From the NCBI RefSeq assembly GCF_902167145.1, contig NC_050104.1, positions 4,030,001 to 4,094,000 on the forward strand: a stretch of 64,000 bases of DNA, in the 5' to 3' direction. The notes beneath the pieces are model-generated. The model saw only the letters and a list, made by a program, of their open reading frames with translations, ran no database searches and was not told where the DNA came from. The position numbers and the translations under genes are program-made. The stretch is from Zea mays (taxonomy: Eukaryota > Streptophyta > Magnoliopsida > Poales > Poaceae). Shown here piece after piece: positions 1-9,675 of the stretch (its first letter is position 1; the number at the start of each line of letters is the position of its first letter).

Positions 1-1252
1 AAGACATAAAAAGATGCATAGGAGTCCAATACTCAAGAACAAAGAAGCCCGAAGAAATCAGCGAAGAAATCCAAGATAAGGGCTGTCAGGCAGCGCCTGG
101 TGGCGCACCGGACATTAGTGTCCGGTGTGCACCGGACTGTCCGGTGAGGCACCGGACAGTCTGCGCAGAGAGGCCGCAGACAGGCGCTCTTTGGCTGTAG
201 CACCGGACTGTCCGGTGTGCACCGGACTATCCGGTGTGCCAACGGGCAGACGACAACGGTCGGATCCAACGGTCGACTGCTACAGGCGCCAACGGTCGGC
301 TGACGTGGCGTGCACCGGACACTGTACAGTAGATGTCCGGTGGTGCACCGGACTGTCCGGTGCACCCGACGACAGAAAGCTGCTGCTTTCTGTCCAACGG
401 CTAGTTGGGGGTGTGGAGGCTATAAATACCACCCCAACCGGCCATTCTCAAGTGTGAGAGCCCAAGCAACATACCAAGGCATATAGTGCACATTTCCAAG
501 AGCTCAAACACCCAAGTGCTTAATAGAATCACTCGGTGATTAGCGTAGGTGCTTTGCGAAGTGCTTAGGTTAGTTAGACCGCTTTAGCGCTTGCTCTAGG
601 TGAACCCTAGTTAGTTGAGTGAGTTTTGTAAAACCTCATAACCCCTCGGCTCTTGCGTGAGTCGTTGTAATTGTACCGAGTGGGGCGAGAGTCTTGCGAG
701 ACCGTGACAACCGCGTTTGTGTCACGGCCGCCACCGTGTACCGGAGGGAACGAGGCCCGCGGCGTTTCGGCCGGAAGCTCGATAGTGGAGACGGCGGGGA
801 GCGTCCGAGAGGAGCTGGAAGCGGAGCACCACTTGCGCGTGGAGAAGGCCCGTGGCTCTCTACAGAGTTACTCGACCGAGGTGCTTGGCCCTCGCGTGGG
901 CTTCCCTTTGCGTAGGGGCACCAACGAGGATTAGTCGGGACCTTGCGTGGTTCCGGGTACCTCGGTAAAAATACCGGCGTCATCCACGAGAGTTTGCTTC
1001 TCTACCTAGCTCTTTACTTTCCATATTTATATTAAGCATTTAAGTTTCAATCTTGTAGTCATACTTGTTTGGTGTAGATTGAAACTTAACCTTTGCGGTA
1101 GAGATAGCAACACTTAGACAAAACCTAGTTTGCACACTCTAGTTTGATTACTTGCAAAGGTTTTGCTCTAGGGATTTAATTGTGGCCTAGTTTAGTAAAA
1201 GTTTTGGAAGTCCTAATTCACCCCCCCTCTTAGGCGTCACTCGTTTCCTACA
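1..1252 (+). repeat. 5' LTR (partial) of the gag-only Sirevirus
   Basis: It aligns base for base with 5015-6267. It holds a dense cluster of CACCGGAC/GTCCGGTG palindromes at about 110-365, then a TATA box (TATAAATA, 421-428) where transcription probably starts, and ends in CCTACA. The palindrome cluster upstream of the TATA box is typical of maize Sirevirus LTRs. Short ORFs here are by-products of the palindromes. Confidence 0.92.
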
Positions 1253-1254
1253 AG

Positions 1255-1266
1255 TGGTATCGGAGC
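1255..1266 (+). other. Primer-binding site
   Basis: TGGTATCGGAGC begins two bases after the LTR end. It is one base off TGGTATCAGAGC, the complement of the 3' end of initiator methionine tRNA used by most plant Copia elements. Confidence 0.85.
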
Positions 1267-1334
1267 CCGGTTTGGCTCATTTGAAACGCTTTAGCTTCAC
1301 CGCTAAAAAGAGCCGACGCTTTTTAGAGGAAGGG

Positions 1335-3440
1335 ATGGATACCCATAGGCCACCACACTTCGACGGCACTAACTTCCCATATTATAGTGCTAGAATGGCT
1401 TGTTACCTAGAGGCCGTTGATCTAGGTGTTTGGAGAGTCACTCGTGACGGGATGAAACCTCTCAAGAATCCCGAGAAACCCACCACGAGTGAGGAAAAAG
1501 AAATTCATTTAAATGCTAGAGCCAAAAATTGCTTGTATGAATCTCTTAGCATGGATAATTTTAATCAAGTATTTACCTTGAGAACTGCTAATGAGATTTG
1601 GCTAAAATTGCATGAGCTCCATGATGGCACATCCAATGTCCGTGAGCAAAAACATTGCCTAGTCTTGAATGAGTATAATTCTTTTGCTATGAAAGATGAT
1701 GAGCTTGTTAGAGACATGTATTCTCGTTTGAATCTAATTATCAATGAGCTCAATTCTATTGGCATTAATAAGCTAGGTGATGCGGACATTGTGAGGAAGA
1801 TTATCTCCCTGCTACCACAACAAAGATATGGGAGCATCATCACCATCCTTCACAACATGGAGGATTTGAGCAACATGACCCCGACCATTGTGATTGGGAA
1901 AATCGTGGCCTTTGAGATGTCGCGAAAAATGAGTCGGGGAGAGGAGCCAACTTCCTCAAGGCCATATGCTTTTGCATGTGATGAAAGGAAGGGCAAAAAG
2001 AAGGCTCCCACTCCAAGTTCCTCAAGTGAAGAAGAGGAAGAAGAAGAAAGTGATGATGATGAAGATAATCAACCATGCACATCATCCTCCGAGGACGAAG
2101 AAACAATCCGACGCGTCGGAAAGGTAATGAGGATGATCTGCAAGATTAATCTAATGGGTGTGCCCCTGCAGGTCGAGGATCTTCTCTTTAACATTGACAG
2201 GAAAAAGCAAAGGAAGAGAGGATGCTTCGCATGTGGGGAGAAGGGCCACTTCAGGGACAACTGTCCAAATATAGCCAAGCCCAAAAAGGAGAGGAGCAAA
2301 GGCAAGGCGCTAACAAGTATTAGAACTTGGGATGATTCTTCAAGTGAAGATGAACCTCCAAGGACGCGCAGCCACCGGTCCTCGTCACGATCATCACAGT
2401 CATCACACAAATGCCTTATGGCAAGAGGTAACAAAAGCATTCCATCCTCTAGTGATGAAAGTAGTAGTGATGATGAAGGTGAGGGAAAGCCCTCTCTAGA
2501 TGAGCTTGCGGAAGCCGTAGAATTTTTCCAGGATGTTTGCACTAAGCAAAAAGCTCAACTTAAAACTCTGAAAAATAAGTTGGTTAGCTCTCAAAATGAT
2601 TACAAAGGTTTGCTAGAAAAATTTGAAACTTTTGCAAACTTAAATAGTGAGCTATCAACTAAAATTGAGCTATTAGAATCTAGTGCTCCATCCACTGCTA
2701 CCGATGATAGCCTTATTAAAAAGAATGAAAAACTTAAGGCTAAGTTAGCTAGCTCCCAAGAAGCTATTGAAAATTTGCTAGAGAAAATGGAAATTCTTAG
2801 CATACACAACAATGAGCTAACTACTAAGCTAGAAAACATTGGTAGCACCCCAGCAGCATCTTTAGTTGAAATACCTGAAATAATTAAGAAAGATGCTTCT
2901 ACTTCCTACTTTGATTTAATTGATGATTCTAACCCCTGCAACCAAGTCGTTGTTGAGAATATTGTTGTAGAGACATGTACGGATGAGGTTGCAAAGGAAA
3001 ATGAACAATTAAAGCAAGAAGTGGCTCGCCTTGGCAAGGCTTTGTATGACAAGAAAGGCAAAGCCAAACAAATCCGACCTCCACAGGATAACACCACTGT
3101 GGGAGTGAACAAGCCTGTAGAGGGAGAAACTGTGATTTGTAGGCTATGCCACATGGAAGGCCACAAGTCTTTCCAATGCAAGGCGATGACCGGGGATAAA
3201 CAAAGGCAAAAGCTCAAGCAAAAGCCATCAAGCAAAATCTCCAACACCTACATCAAAAAGGTGAACAAAAAGGATGCTACACCATATTTGATCAAGAAGA
3301 AAAAGAACGGAAAGGTGATAGCAATCAAGGTCAATAAGCAAGCCAACAAAGGAAAGGGGGCCAAACGCATCTGGGTGCCAAAGGAGATAATCTCAACCAT
3401 GAAAAGCACCAAGAAGGTTTGGATCCCGAAAGGGAAGTGA
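1335..3440 (+). CDS. gag: Sirevirus Gag polyprotein
   Basis: Gag (701 aa) is the capsid/nucleocapsid protein that packages element RNA in cytoplasmic particles. The frame is open from 1254, inside the primer-binding site, but the first ATG is at 1335 and opens the usual Sirevirus Gag start (MDTHRPPHFDGTNF), so I start there. The N-terminal half matches the Copia Gag domain. An acidic Ser/Glu stretch follows, then a CCHC zinc knuckle (CFACGEKGHFRDNC, about nt 2224-2265), coiled-coil-like Lys/Glu/Leu segments (about 2530-2830 and 2960-3050), a second CX2CX4HX4C knuckle (about 3135-3180) and a very basic tail. Two knuckles and a long tail are typical of Sirevirus Gag. The ORF is fully open with no stop or frameshift. 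It ends at TGA and no protease follows, so this is gag alone rather than gag-pol. Confidence 0.9.
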   Translation: MDTHRPPHFDGTNFPYYSARMACYLEAVDLGVWRVTRDGMKPLKNPEKPTTSEEKEIHLNARAKNCLYESLSMDNFNQVFTLRTANEIWLKLHELHDGTSNVREQKHCLVLNEYNSFAMKDDELVRDMYSRLNLIINELNSIGINKLGDADIVRKIISLLPQQRYGSIITILHNMEDLSNMTPTIVIGKIVAFEMSRKMSRGEEPTSSRPYAFACDERKGKKKAPTPSSSSEEEEEEESDDDEDNQPCTSSSEDEETIRRVGKVMRMICKINLMGVPLQVEDLLFNIDRKKQRKRGCFACGEKGHFRDNCPNIAKPKKERSKGKALTSIRTWDDSSSEDEPPRTRSHRSSSRSSQSSHKCLMARGNKSIPSSSDESSSDDEGEGKPSLDELAEAVEFFQDVCTKQKAQLKTLKNKLVSSQNDYKGLLEKFETFANLNSELSTKIELLESSAPSTATDDSLIKKNEKLKAKLASSQEAIENLLEKMEILSIHNNELTTKLENIGSTPAASLVEIPEIIKKDASTSYFDLIDDSNPCNQVVVENIVVETCTDEVAKENEQLKQEVARLGKALYDKKGKAKQIRPPQDNTTVGVNKPVEGETVICRLCHMEGHKSFQCKAMTGDKQRQKLKQKPSSKISNTYIKKVNKKDATPYLIKKKKNGKVIAIKVNKQANKGKGAKRIWVPKEIISTMKSTKKVWIPKGK

Positions 3441-4855
3441 GTGGACCAAAGGTCTTCGGGAAATTTGGAGACTTGGCAAAGTTGGGATGTATATCATGGG
3501 GTACATCATATTGGATTAAGTTTATTGCCAAGTGGGTTAGTAAAAACTTTGGACCCAAATTTCCCACCCATGACTAAGGTAACTAGTTTTATTGTATTCT
3601 TCGTTTTTAGATATGCGTATCTATTTATCGTTTATCTAGTTTACCTTTCTTGCCTAGTATTACATTTGTCATGTACTTTTGTTCAAAATCATGCATACTA
3701 GGTAAATCAAATGGTAGGATTGCTTGTTTTAATTCATATACTTAAGCAAACCTACATGGTTTAAAATGTTTAGTTAAAGCACGACACATAGCTTTTATAT
3801 CACTCCATAGTAAATGATGCATCAATTGAAAATTTTGATTTCTACAAAGTGTATCATTTAACTTATATGTGCCAAAGTTTGGATTATGGATAATTTGCCC
3901 CTCTTGATATCAAATCAAAGTGCATATCTCCTACAAGTATTCAAAACTTGTATGCACACCTTTAGGGGGAGGTTACTCTATAATCTAACACTTTGAGACT
4001 AACACCTTTTCAAGTCTTTTCCATGTGATAGTCTCATTGTAAGGAAAATGAAGTCCCCGGAGAAAGACAACAATCTTCCACTGCAAAATCTCCAAGAACT
4101 CTCATGTCTCTCAAGCTCGCCATTGATCTTCAATTGGTATCTTTTGAGACTACATTCAGTATTATTTACATGTCTTCTCCAATATTTGATTAGACTATAT
4201 TTCATATCATATGCTTCCATGTTGCTAAAAATGCATAAGTAGTTAACTCATATTCTGTTACCTATGCATAAGGGAAGTTAGTCTTTTCAAATCATGTCTT
4301 GCACCTCTAATTTTTCACATGCTTTTTCCTAAGTAGAGGATCTCTGTCAGGGGGAGTATTTCTTCATCTCTAAAGGGGGAGAAAAACTCTTTCCAAAGGA
4401 GAATACTCATTTAGGGGGAGTAATCTTTTAAGGACTCCTACAAGTGGTATCATTCATGGCTTAATTTAATATCCTTCTAGTGATATCATTTGATACAATT
4501 CTTGTTGAGGGCAAGCTTTTATTTACTTCCTACATGCTTTTAATGTCTTCCTTTTCGGTGGTTGATGCCAAAGGGGGAGAAGTTTAGGGACCAAAGCAAT
4601 GAAAACTATATCAAACACCAAACACCACCAATTTAAAACTTTATATCTCCAAATGGTTTTTTAAGTGGTTTTGGTTATTTGGTCCAAAAATAGGAAGTAA
4701 GTGAATTATGGAGTTAGGGGGAGGCTTAAGTCCATAATTTCACATTGTGGGGATAATTATGCATCTTAGCAAGTAGATTGCATATTTTCATTCAAATACT
4801 TGTATTATTTGCTTGCTTTGGTTGTGTTGTCATCAATCACCAAAAAGGGGGAGAT
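3441..4855 (+). other. Non-coding 3' internal region with repeated polypurine tracts
   Basis: No pol domain is present in any frame. The stretch contains seven copies of an A/T-flanked GGGGGAG box: 3964-3972, 4349-4356, 4374-4382, 4413-4420, 4571-4579, 4716-4723 and 4843-4853. The last directly precedes the 3' LTR and is the expected primer for plus-strand DNA synthesis. Multiplied polypurine tracts are a known trait of the Sirevirus 3' region. Confidence 0.85.
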
Positions 4856-6267
4856 TGTAAGGAAAATGGACCCCGGGCCTTTTGGCTAATTGAGTTTTGG
4901 TGTTTGATGAACAACACAATCCGTGAACTAATAAGTTTTCTAGTGTTTGTGTTTGTAGTTCACAGGATGCGAAGAGAATTGGACCAAGGCAATGAGGATG
5001 CAACACCTCAAAAGAAGACATAAAAAGATGCATAGGAGTCCAATACTCAAGAACAAAGAAGCCCGAAGAAATCAGCGAAGAAATCCAAGATAAGGGCTGT
5101 CAGCCAGCGCCTGGTGGTGCACCGGACATTGGTGTCCGGTGTGCACCGGACTGTCCGGTGAGGCACCGGACAGTCTGCGCAGAGAGGCCGCAGACAGGCG
5201 CTCTTTGGCTGTAGCACCGAACTGTCCGGTGTGCACCGGACTGTCCGGTGTGCCAACGGGCAGACGACAACGGTCGGATCCAACGGTCGACTGCTACAGG
5301 CGCCACCGGTCGACTGACGTGGCGTGCACCGGACACTGTATAGTAGATGTCCGGTGGTGCACCGGACTGTCCGGTGCACCCGACGACAGAAAGCTGCTGC
5401 TTTCTGTCCAACGGCTAGTTGGGGGTGTGGAGGCTATAAATACCACCCCAACCGGCCATTCTCAAGTGTGAGAGCCCAAGCAACATACCAAGGCATATAG
5501 TGCACATTTCCAAGAGCTCAAACACCCAAGTGCTTAATAGAATCACTCGGTGATTAGCGTAGGTGCTTTGCGAAGTGCTTAGGTTAGTTAGACCGCTTTA
5601 GCGCTTGCTTTAGGTGAACCCTAGTTAGTTGAGTGAGTTTTGTAAAACCTCACAACCCCTCGGCTCTTGCGTGAGTCGTTGTAATTGTACCGAGTGGGGC
5701 GAGAGTCTTGCGAGACCGTGACAACCGCGTTTGTGTCACGGCCGCCACCGTGTACCGGAGGGAACGAGGCCCGCGGCGTTTCGGCCGGAAGCTCGATAGT
5801 GGAGACGACGGGGAGCGTCCGAGAGGAGCCGGAAGCGGAGCACCACTTGCGCGTGGAGAAGGCCCGCGGCTCTCTATGGAGTTACTCGACCGAGGTGCTT
5901 GGCCCTCGCGTGGGCTTCCCTTTGCGTAGGGGCACCAACGAGGATTAGTCGGGACCTTGCGTGGTTCCGGATACCTCGGTAAAAATACCGGCGTCATCCA
6001 CGAGAGTTTGCTTCTCTACCTAGCTCTTTACTTTCCATATTTATATTAAGCATTTAAGTTTCAATCTTGTAGTCATACTTGTTTAGTGTAGATTGAAACT
6101 TAACCTTTGCGGTAGAGATAGCAACACTTAGACAAAACCTAGTTTGCACACTCTAGTTTGATTACTTGCAAAGGTTTTGCTCTAGGGATTTAATTGTGGC
6201 CTAGTTTAGTAAAAGTTTTGGAAGTCCTAATTCACCCCCCCCTCTTAGGCGTCACTCGTTTCCTACA
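4856..6267 (+). repeat. 3' LTR of the gag-only Sirevirus
   Basis: This complete 1412-bp LTR starts TGTAAGGAAAATGG just after AAAAAGGGGGAGAT and ends TTCCTACA. It carries the CCGGAC/GTCCGG palindromes (about 5118-5380) and a TATA box at 5435-5442. It is nearly identical to 1-1252; the by-eye differences are mostly C/T or G/A. Confidence 0.95.
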
Positions 6268-6453
6268 GCGAGGCATTAAGACCTCGGAGGAGTGAAACCA
6301 CTCCTTCGAGGCCTCGGGGGCTACACCCGGCGGGTGCGCTCGTGCGCACCCACCGGAACAAAACGCAACCGAGAAAGGCTGGTCCCCTTGCAAAAAAGTG
6401 CGACGAAAGCCTCCAAGCGAGTGCTAACACTCCCTTCGAGGCTCGGGGGCTAC

Positions 6454-8181
6454 TGCCGGGGACCATAATTAGGGGTACCCTCAAGACTCCTAATTCTCAG
6501 CTGGTAACCCCCATCAGCATAAAGCTGCTAAGGCCTGATGGGTGCGACTAAGTCAGGGATCAGTCCATTCGAGCGACTCGATCAAGCCTCGCCCGAGCCT
6601 AGCCTCGGACAAGGGCAGCCGACCCCGGAGGATTTCTGTCTCGCCCGAGGCCCCCCTCCAACGGCGAACATATTTCCGTCTCGCCCGAGGCCCAGCCTTC
6701 GCTAAGAAGCAACCCTGACTAAATCGCCGCACCGACCGACCAGGTCGCAGGAGCATTTAATGCAAAGGTGGCCTGACACCTTTATCCTGACACGCGCCCC
6801 CGACAGAGCCGAAGTGACCGCCGTCACTTCGCCGCTCCACTGACCGGCCTGACAGAAGGACAGCGCCGCCTGCGCCACTCCAACTGCAGTGCCATCTGAC
6901 AGAGTGAGGCTGACAGGCAGTCAGGCCCCGCCAGAGGCACCATAGGAAGCTCCGCTTCGCCCGACCCAGGGCTCGGACTCGGGCTCAGCCCCGGAAGACG
7001 GCGAACTCCGCTCTGCCCGACCCAGGGCTCGGACTCGGGCTAAGTCCCGGAAGACGGCGAACTCCGCTCCGCCCGACCCAGGGCTCGGATTCGGGCTAAG
7101 TCCCGGAAGACGGCGAACTCCGCTCCGCCCGACCCAGGGCTCGGACTCGGGCTAAGTCCCGGAAGACGGCGAACTCCGCTCCGCCCGACCCAGGGCTCGG
7201 ACTCGGGCTAAGTCCCGGAAGACGGCGAACTCCGCTCCGCCCGACCCAGGGCTCGGACTCGGGCTAAGTCCCGGAAGACGGCGAACTCTGCTCCGCCCGA
7301 CCCAGGGCTCGGACTCGGGCTAAGTCCCAGAAGACGACGAACTCCGCTTCGCCCGACCCCAGGGCTCGGACTCCGCCCTGGCCTCAGCCGGCGACCTCCG
7401 CCTCGCCCGACCCAGGGGCTCGGACTCGGCCTCGGCCACGGAAGATAGACTCGACCTCGGCTTCGGAGGAGCCTCCGCATCGCCCAACCTAGGGAGCAGG
7501 CCAGCCACATCAACAGGAGGCGCCATCATCACCCTACCCCGAGCTGACTCGGGCCGCAGGGAACCAGACCGGCGTCCCATCTGGCTAGCTCCGCCAGATA
7601 GGCAATGATGGCGCCCCGCCTGCTCTGTGACGACGGCGGCTCTCAGCCCCCTTACGGAAGCAAGAGGACGTCAGTAAGGACCCAACCGCTCTGACAGCTG
7701 TCCCTCCGCCAGGCTCCATCGCTCCTCCGACGGCCACGACATCACACCAGCTGGGTGCCAAAATCTCTCCGGCTGCCACGACGGCATGTACTTAGGGCGC
7801 TAGCTCTCCCCCGCTAGACACGTAGCACTCTGCTACACCCCCCATTGTACACCTAGATCCTCTCCTTACGCCTATAAAAGGAAGGACCAGGGCCCTCTTA
7901 GAGAAGGTTGGCCGCGCGGGGACGAGGACGAGACAGGCGCTCGCTTGGGGCCGCTCGCTCCCTCTCCCGCGTGGACGCTTGTAACCCCCTACTGCAAGCG
8001 CACCCGACCTGGGCGCGGGACGAACACGAAGGCCGCGGGATTCCCACCTCTCTCACGCCGGTCTCCGGCCGCCTCGCTCTCCCCCCTTCGCGCTCGCCCT
8101 CGCGCTCGACCCATCTGGGCTGGGGCACGCGGCGACACTCACTCGTCGGCCCAGGGACCCCCCGGTCTCGAAACGCCGACA
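6454..8181 (+). repeat. 3' LTR of the Huck-type element
   Basis: 1728 bp, starting TGCCGGGGACC and ending AACGCCGACA. A TATA box (TATAAAAG, 7873-7880) lies about 300 bp before the end. The middle holds a 56-bp tandem array. ORFs here (for example 7908-8195) are products of GC-rich sequence with no recognisable domain. Confidence 0.88.
6945..7430 (+). repeat. 56-bp tandem array inside the Huck LTR
   Basis: About eight head-to-tail copies of a 56-bp unit containing CCGACCCAGGGCTCGGACTC and then CCCGGAAGACGGCGAACTCC. Middle copies are almost identical; the last two (from about 7340) are diverged and shorter. The array lies upstream of the LTR TATA box, within U3. Confidence 0.9.
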
Positions 8182-8269
8182 GATATATTATTTAATTTAT
8201 TTTTTTTATAAAACAACTTATTTAAAGATATAAATATTGTTAACATTTTCTATAAATCTATAGCTAGTA

Positions 8270-9377
8270 CACTACAAGAATTCGGTTCTTTTTCGAGTGC
8301 CAAATGTTTTTACCGAAATTCAGAACTCATCAAGATTTACAATTTATATTTTAATCATTTCTTCATATGGCAAAATAAAAGTAAATTTGTTCATAGAACC
8401 TATATCTCTCTCGTAGTTTATGAAACTACAAGAGAGATGTATAAGATTTGTGAATAACGTTACTTGTCAACGAAAACTACGTATGAATTTAAAAAATTTA
8501 AAATTTGAATTTTGAAAACGACCTCGAAAGGCAAAACCACCAGCATGAAAGTTGTAGCCATTGAAGAGTTATGCAACTTTGTAGTTGACAATGTTTTTGG
8601 TTTGAAATCATCTTGTCATGCAAAACTATGTTTGAATTTTAAAATTTGAAATTTTCAAACTACCTCTGATGGAAAAAACCACCAAAATAAAAGTTATATG
8701 TCTTGAAATGTAATGAAATTTTGTAAGTGACAATTTTTTTAATTTGAAATCATCTCATCATAGAAAAATTCGTTTGAAGTTTTCAAATTTGAAATTCAAA
8801 ATTTGTAAATGGCCTCGGATGTAGAACTATCAAAATAGAAGTTGTAGATAGTGAAAAGTTATGAACCTCTATAGTTGACAACATTTTCAATTGAATTCAT
8901 TTAGTGTCTCAAATAATTAAATTACTCTTTGGTTTGTTATAATATATGAGGAAAGAAAACATAATATAAATATAATTGATATAGTAGTGTAGTGGTAGAA
9001 AAGATTATGCGCGCTCGAGTGGTTGTGAGTTTCGAGTCTCACATTCATAAAACATGTAAATTTGATTTAAATTAATTAAAAAATAGTGAAAAAGATAAGA
9101 CTAGGGAGTTGCCCCTCTAATTTAAAAAAATGTTTTGTTGTTTTTTGGGTTTTTTATGATTCTTAATTTGCCGAGTAATTTTTTTATTAGTGTTTTTTCG
9201 TCACTCGATAAAGTATTTGCCGAGTGCCCATAAAAATACTCGGCAAAGAACCCTTTGCCGATAAAATGTTTGTCGATTAATTTTTGCTGAATGTAACACT
9301 CACAAAAGTTTTGCCGAGTGTAAAATAATTTTTGCGGAGTGTTTGAGACACTCCGCAAAGAGAGTGATCCAGTAGTG
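8270..9377. mobile_element. Non-autonomous CACTA-type DNA transposon
   Basis: The left end reads CACTACAAGAATTCGG and the right end is GATCCAGTAGTG, i.e. CACTACTGGATC on the other strand. The flanking triplets are GTA (8267-8269) and GTT (9378-9380), close to the 3-bp TSD expected for CACTA elements. Near the right end TTTGCCGAGTG-like motifs recur in both orientations (9168-9360), as in grass CACTA elements. The interior (about 8465-8900) is a degenerate tandem repeat of roughly 120 bp around GTTGTAG..AGTTATG. No transposase is present. The 88 bp between the Huck LTR and this element is AT-rich with nothing recognisable. Confidence 0.72.
8985..9039 (+). other. tRNA-like pol III promoter boxes inside the CACTA element
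   Basis: TAGTGTAGTGG (8985-8995) matches the A-box consensus TRGYNNARNNG at every position. GTTTCGAGTCT (9029-9039) matches the B box GGTTCGANTCC at nine of eleven. Spacing is about 33 bp. I see no cloverleaf that would make a functional tRNA, so it is probably a tRNA-derived relic. Confidence 0.35.
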
Positions 9378-9587
9378 GTTAAATTTAAGAAAGTTTGACT
9401 AATGATCTGCTTTTTACCGCGAGCCTTAACAAGGGACGGAGTGAGTAGATCTATGTACAAGCTCTCACCGTCACCGACAGACGCTTGATTATTTAACTTG
9501 GGCCGAGACACACTTAAGTTCCAGATACGTAACGAAGGCTGTAAATTGATCCTACCGATGTCAACGCACTGTTATGTCTTAGCTAGC

Positions 9588-9594
9588 TATATAT
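9588..9594 (+). promoter_or_regulatory. Probable TATA box of the TBL gene
   Basis: TATATAT lies 82 bp before the ATG at 9676, leaving a short 5' leader. It is the best TATA match between the CACTA element and the gene. Confidence 0.55.
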
Positions 9595-9675
9595 GTACAC
9601 ATCCAACTGAACTGGCCGGTGGTGAGCTTAGCACACTACAGACTACAGCTAGCTAGGTAGAGGCAGTTGCTCGAG

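Larger units (their letters stand above)
1..6267 (+). mobile_element. Sirevirus (Copia) retrotransposon, gag-only, left end off window
   Basis: The segment is bounded by two copies of one LTR: 1-1252, whose first ~159 bases lie outside the window, and 4856-6267. It has a primer-binding site at 1255, a gag ORF, and a polypurine tract directly before the 3' LTR. The internal region (1253-4855) is only 3.6 kb and shows no protease, integrase, reverse transcriptase or RNase H, so the element cannot move without help. I count roughly 17 substitutions plus one indel between the LTRs, mostly transitions, suggesting a fairly young insertion. It lies in the internal 3' region of a Huck-type Gypsy that resumes at 6268. 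The right-hand TSD should be GCGAG (6268-6272); the left copy is not visible. Confidence 0.9.
6268..8181 (+). mobile_element. 3' end of a Huck-type Gypsy retrotransposon
   Basis: 6268-6453 is the last part of the internal region and 6454-8181 is the 3' LTR. The rest lies to the left of the Sirevirus insertion, outside the window. The LTR opening (TGCCGGGGACCATAATTAGG) and the body are recognisable as maize Huck. Just before the LTR are two hairpins, each followed by a CTCGGGGGCTAC box; the second box is the polypurine tract. Confidence 0.85.

Noticed and set aside
33..365. 110-aa Cys/Arg-rich ORF in the Sirevirus LTR, repeated at 5047-5379
   Set aside because: It is palindrome sequence read as codons; the same happens on both strands and at 61892-62242.
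7208..7580. ORFs across the Huck tandem array
   Set aside because: They are translations of a 56-bp repeat with no conserved product.
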